A stretch of DNA of 9,051 bases from the NCBI GenBank assembly GCA_003222835.1, contig QHXE01000247.1, positions 1-9,051 on the forward strand, written 5' to 3'. The notes under the pieces were generated by a model. That model saw nothing but the letters and a program-made list of their open reading frames with translations, ran no database searches and was not told the origin of the DNA. Numbering within the stretch: position 1 is the stretch's first letter; the number at the start of each line of letters is the position of its first letter. Shown piece after piece: positions 7,506-9,051 of this stretch. Source of the DNA: Acidobacteriota bacterium (lineage in GTDB: Bacteria; Acidobacteriota; Blastocatellia; Pyrinomonadales; Pyrinomonadaceae). The position numbers and the translations under genes are program-made.

Positions 7506-7586
7506 GACGAGTCGACGAGTCGGCTTTGCAAAGAAAGCCCATCTTGTGCAAGATGCGAGTCGGCGAGTCGAGCTTTGCACAAGAAG
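7506..7586. repeat. Degenerate 48-49-bp tandem duplication built on GACGAGTC octamers
   Basis: GACGAGTC occurs twice in tandem at 7506-7521 and a related GCGAGTCG pair follows at 7555-7570. Each pair is followed by GCTTTGCA (7523-7530 and 7572-7579), giving offsets of 48-49 bp between the two copies. The second copy is shortened and diverged after CAAGAAG. It looks like a duplicated repeat unit and not coding sequence. Confidence 0.55.
7522..7555. repeat. Two adjacent hairpins inside the octamer duplication
   Basis: GGCTTT (7522-7527) pairs with AAAGCC (7534-7539) across a 6-nt loop. Immediately after, CATCTTG (7540-7546) pairs with CAAGATG (7549-7555). There is no T-run directly after either stem on either strand, so intrinsic terminator function is not supported. 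Confidence 0.45.
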
Positions 7587-7637
7587 AATGTCGAGGTTCT
7601 AATTCACACCCGGCTTCAGGAGTCTGTCGGAAAAAGT

Positions 7638-7718
7638 CCTCCGTGGTTCTCTGTGTAAGCTCCGTGCCTCCTGTGGTGAATGTTTTTTCCTGGTAATTTC
7701 ACCACCGAGACACAGAAC
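7638..7718. repeat. Inverted repeat of the CACCGAGACACAGA type
   Basis: GTGGTGAA (7673-7680) and TTCACCAC (7698-7705) are perfect arms around a 17-nt T-rich loop. Imperfect pairing extends outward through CTCTGTG-like and GAGACACAGAAC sequence. The left arm also holds a direct repeat: CTCCGTG followed by CTGTG at 7639-7655 and again at 7660-7675. From memory, repeats of the form TTCACCACnGAGACACAGAG are scattered through genomes of many environmental bacteria; I cannot verify copy number here. Confidence 0.5.
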
Positions 7719-7795
7719 ACTATCGTGAGGCGCTGACGCGTTGGCAAGGGTGGCAATCGAATAATCTCCTTGAACAGTTGGAATCGATCCTCGGG

Positions 7796-7844
7796 GTGGC
7801 ACGCGCGTCTCGCCCGTGAGTCACGCCCAAGATGCGCGTGCCAC
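7796..7844. repeat. Inverted repeat of the HGRDARAT-encoding family
   Basis: GTGGCACGCGC (7796-7806) and GCGCGTGCCAC (7834-7844) form perfect 11-bp arms around 27 bp. On the minus strand the left arm and adjacent bases read HGRDARAT, a peptide motif I recall as a common spurious ORF product of a REP-like repeat dispersed in environmental bacterial genomes. The sequence could be a REP/MITE-like element mobilised in trans. Element identity is recalled knowledge; the inverted repeat is directly seen. Confidence 0.6.
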
Positions 7845-7866
7845 AATCAAACCGAACCACTATCAA

Positions 7867-7900
7867 AAACGAAGTCGTTTGGCCACGCAGTGTCGTGGCC
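7867..7900. repeat. Two abutting palindromes upstream of the methyltransferase
   Basis: AAACGA-AG-TCGTTT (7867-7880) is followed without a gap by GGCCACG (7881-7887) pairing with CGTGGCC (7894-7900) across a 6-nt loop. They lie 74-107 bp before the methyltransferase start. They may be operator or cruciform-forming sites, or another piece of a repeat element. Confidence 0.4.
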
Positions 7901-7973
7901 GGGCAAGACCAGGAAGCAAACCCCAACATAGTTGAGACCTGGCCCAAAAATCTGAAAACGTTCGATACGTAGC

Positions 7974-8975
7974 TTGAAAGAGAAATTAATTCAATACCTC
8001 GTTTGTCCGTCGTGCGCCGGGACCATTCGCAATAGCTCCGTAGTCGCGCGCGAGCAAGCGGAAATCATTGAAGGCACGCTCAACTGTCAGTCGTGTGATA
8101 ACACCTGGCCCATTGTGCGTGGGGTGCCGCGCTTTGCGGCGATTAATGAAGTGGCCCAGGACAAAGCCACCACCGCCGAGAAATTCGGGTGGCAGTGGCA
8201 GCACTTCAATCAGTTCGAGGCAGGTTACGAGAATCAGTTTCTCGCCTGGATTGCTCCGGTCACCCGCGAATTCTTCAAAGACAAGGTTGTGCTCGAAGGC
8301 GGTTGTGGGAAGGGAAGACATACGCAACTGGCGGCACAGTTTGGCGCACGAGATGTCATCGGCGTGGATCTGAGCGACGCGGTCGAAACCGCGTTTGGCG
8401 CGACGCGCGCTTTGCCGAACGCGCACATCGTTCAGGCGGATATTTACAACTTACAATTCGCGCGAATCTTTGATTACGCATTTTCGATTGGGGTGCTGCA
8501 TCATTTGCCGGATCCGCGCGGCGGCTTCAAGTCGCTCACTTCAAAAGTGAAACCCGGCGGTTACATGTCCGCGTGGATTTACGGCGCTGAGAACAATGAA
8601 TGGATCACGCGTTGGGTTAACCCAGTACGCGAACGAGTGACGTCGCGCATCGATCCCCGTTTGCTGTTACAACTTTCCAAGGTACCCGCAGCCATCATGT
8701 TCACGGCCACGAAAACCATCTATGGCCCACTCAACCGTTCTCCGCGCGGCGCGTCCATCGCGCGTCACCTCTTCTATAACGATTACCTGAAAGCGATCGC
8801 CGGATTTGGTTGGCGAGAGCAACACTCGATCGTGTTCGATCACCTGATTGCGCCGACGGCCTTCTACATTTCCAGAGATGAATTCGCCGCCTGGTGGCGC
8901 GAAATCGGAGTTTCCGACGCGGACGTTAATTGGCACAACAGCAACAGTTGGCGCGGACTTGGAAGAATCAAGTAA
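7974..8975 (+). CDS. SAM-dependent methyltransferase with N-terminal Trm112-like zinc ribbon
   Basis: The 333-aa class I methyltransferase is predicted to be cytoplasmic. The N-terminus KLIQYLVCPSC with C11/C14 and C38/C41 forms a Trm112p-like zinc ribbon, followed by WPIVRGVPRF (45-54). The catalytic Rossmann domain has motif I VVLEGGCGKGRH (105-116), the acidic ribose-binding D132 in GVDLSD, D156 in VQADI (motif II/III region), and FDYAFSIGVLHHLPDP (166-181), the usual motif IV/post-IV signature. The C-terminal 130 residues are family-specific and may set the acceptor. Such fused proteins often occur among polysaccharide or secondary-metabolite genes, but no such genes lie next to it, so the substrate is unknown. 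The TTG start is chosen because it gives the family-typical N-terminus; an in-frame stop at 7953-7955 leaves no ATG or GTG alternative. No Shine-Dalgarno is visible. Confidence 0.92.
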   Translation: MKEKLIQYLVCPSCAGTIRNSSVVAREQAEIIEGTLNCQSCDNTWPIVRGVPRFAAINEVAQDKATTAEKFGWQWQHFNQFEAGYENQFLAWIAPVTREFFKDKVVLEGGCGKGRHTQLAAQFGARDVIGVDLSDAVETAFGATRALPNAHIVQADIYNLQFARIFDYAFSIGVLHHLPDPRGGFKSLTSKVKPGGYMSAWIYGAENNEWITRWVNPVRERVTSRIDPRLLLQLSKVPAAIMFTATKTIYGPLNRSPRGASIARHLFYNDYLKAIAGFGWREQHSIVFDHLIAPTAFYISRDEFAAWWREIGVSDADVNWHNSNSWRGLGRIK

Positions 8976-8981
8976 TCGTTC

Positions 8982-9032
8982 AGAGTTCAACCTTTAGGTT
9001 GTTTTGCAATCACAAGCTAAAGCTTGAACTCT
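8982..9032. terminator. Nested 20-bp inverted repeat after the methyltransferase, possible terminator
   Basis: AGAGTTCAACCTTTAGGTTG (8982-9001) is the reverse complement of the right arm ending TTGAACTCT (9032), with two mismatches that are symmetric. Each arm is itself palindromic (CAACC-TTTA-GGTTG-like on the left, CAAGC-TAAA-GCTTG on the right). The repeat begins 6 bp after the stop codon, so it could end transcription by forming a large hairpin, although no T-run follows. The arm sequence looks like a dispersed repeat. Confidence 0.5.
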
Positions 9033-9051
9033 AAACTCGTCTACAAAATCG

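Larger units (their letters stand above)
7368..7973. other. Repeat-rich intergenic region between divergent genes
   Basis: No credible gene is seen in these 606 bp. The minus-strand frames at 7364-7582, 7599-7846 and 7720-7947 run through repeats and have no recognisable domains. The region must hold the promoters of both the minus-strand MFS gene and the plus-strand methyltransferase gene, but no strong -35/-10 pair stands out. It carries at least six separate palindromic or repeated structures, listed individually. Confidence 0.6.

Noticed and set aside
7364..7582. 72-codon minus-strand ORF overlapping the MFS start by 4 bp, resembling a coupled upstream gene
   Set aside because: About half of it is translated octamer repeat and hairpin sequence, and the peptide has no family features.
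7500..7900. Possible CRISPR-like array in the repeat-rich gap
   Set aside because: The repeats belong to different families, occur only once or twice each, and show no regular repeat-spacer pattern or nearby cas genes.
7720..7947. 75-codon minus-strand ORF containing GVTHGRDARAT
   Set aside because: The recognisable motif is the translation of a dispersed inverted repeat and is not evidence for a protein.

Overview
The window is bacterial, moderately GC-rich by eye, and most resembles an acidobacterial chromosome, plausibly class Blastocatellia. The main reason is a duplicated MacB/FtsX permease of the kind expanded in Acidobacteriota (often called ADOP). Supporting signs are intergenic repeat families common in environmental bacteria of this sort (one encoding the spurious peptide HGRDARAT, one of the CACCGAGACACAGA type), frequent GTG/TTG starts and few clear Shine-Dalgarno sites. 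The taxonomic assignment is inference; there is no rRNA or marker gene.

Layout. 1-388 has no convincing gene but carries an operator-like palindrome and a 14-bp direct repeat just upstream of gene 1. 389-6123 is a same-strand run: a periplasmic adaptor (HlyD/MacA type), a LolD/MacB-type ABC ATPase, an MFS exporter, and a two-module MacB/FtsX permease. Adaptor, ATPase and permease would form a MacAB-like efflux pump or envelope-lipid/peptide exporter. No TolC-like outer-membrane channel is present. A second MFS exporter of the same family lies convergently on the minus strand (6156-7367), only 32 bp from the end of the permease.

The 606-bp gap 7368-7973 separates two divergent genes and is packed with inverted and tandem repeats. 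The last gene (7974-8975) is a SAM-dependent methyltransferase with an N-terminal Trm112-like zinc ribbon. It is followed by a nested inverted repeat (8982-9032) that may terminate transcription.

The most interesting point is the permease. It lacks the usual first ~15-20 residues: its reading frame begins inside the first membrane helix, right after the MFS gene. An 18-codon micro-ORF (2421-2477), 29 bp after the ATPase gene where the permease would normally begin, encodes a peptide resembling such a permease N-terminus. This suggests that the MFS gene was inserted into, or recombined with, the 5' end of the permease gene. The permease also appears to lack about 20-25 residues just before its sixth helix. 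I found no CRISPR array, tRNA, rRNA, transposase or recognisable novel defence system.
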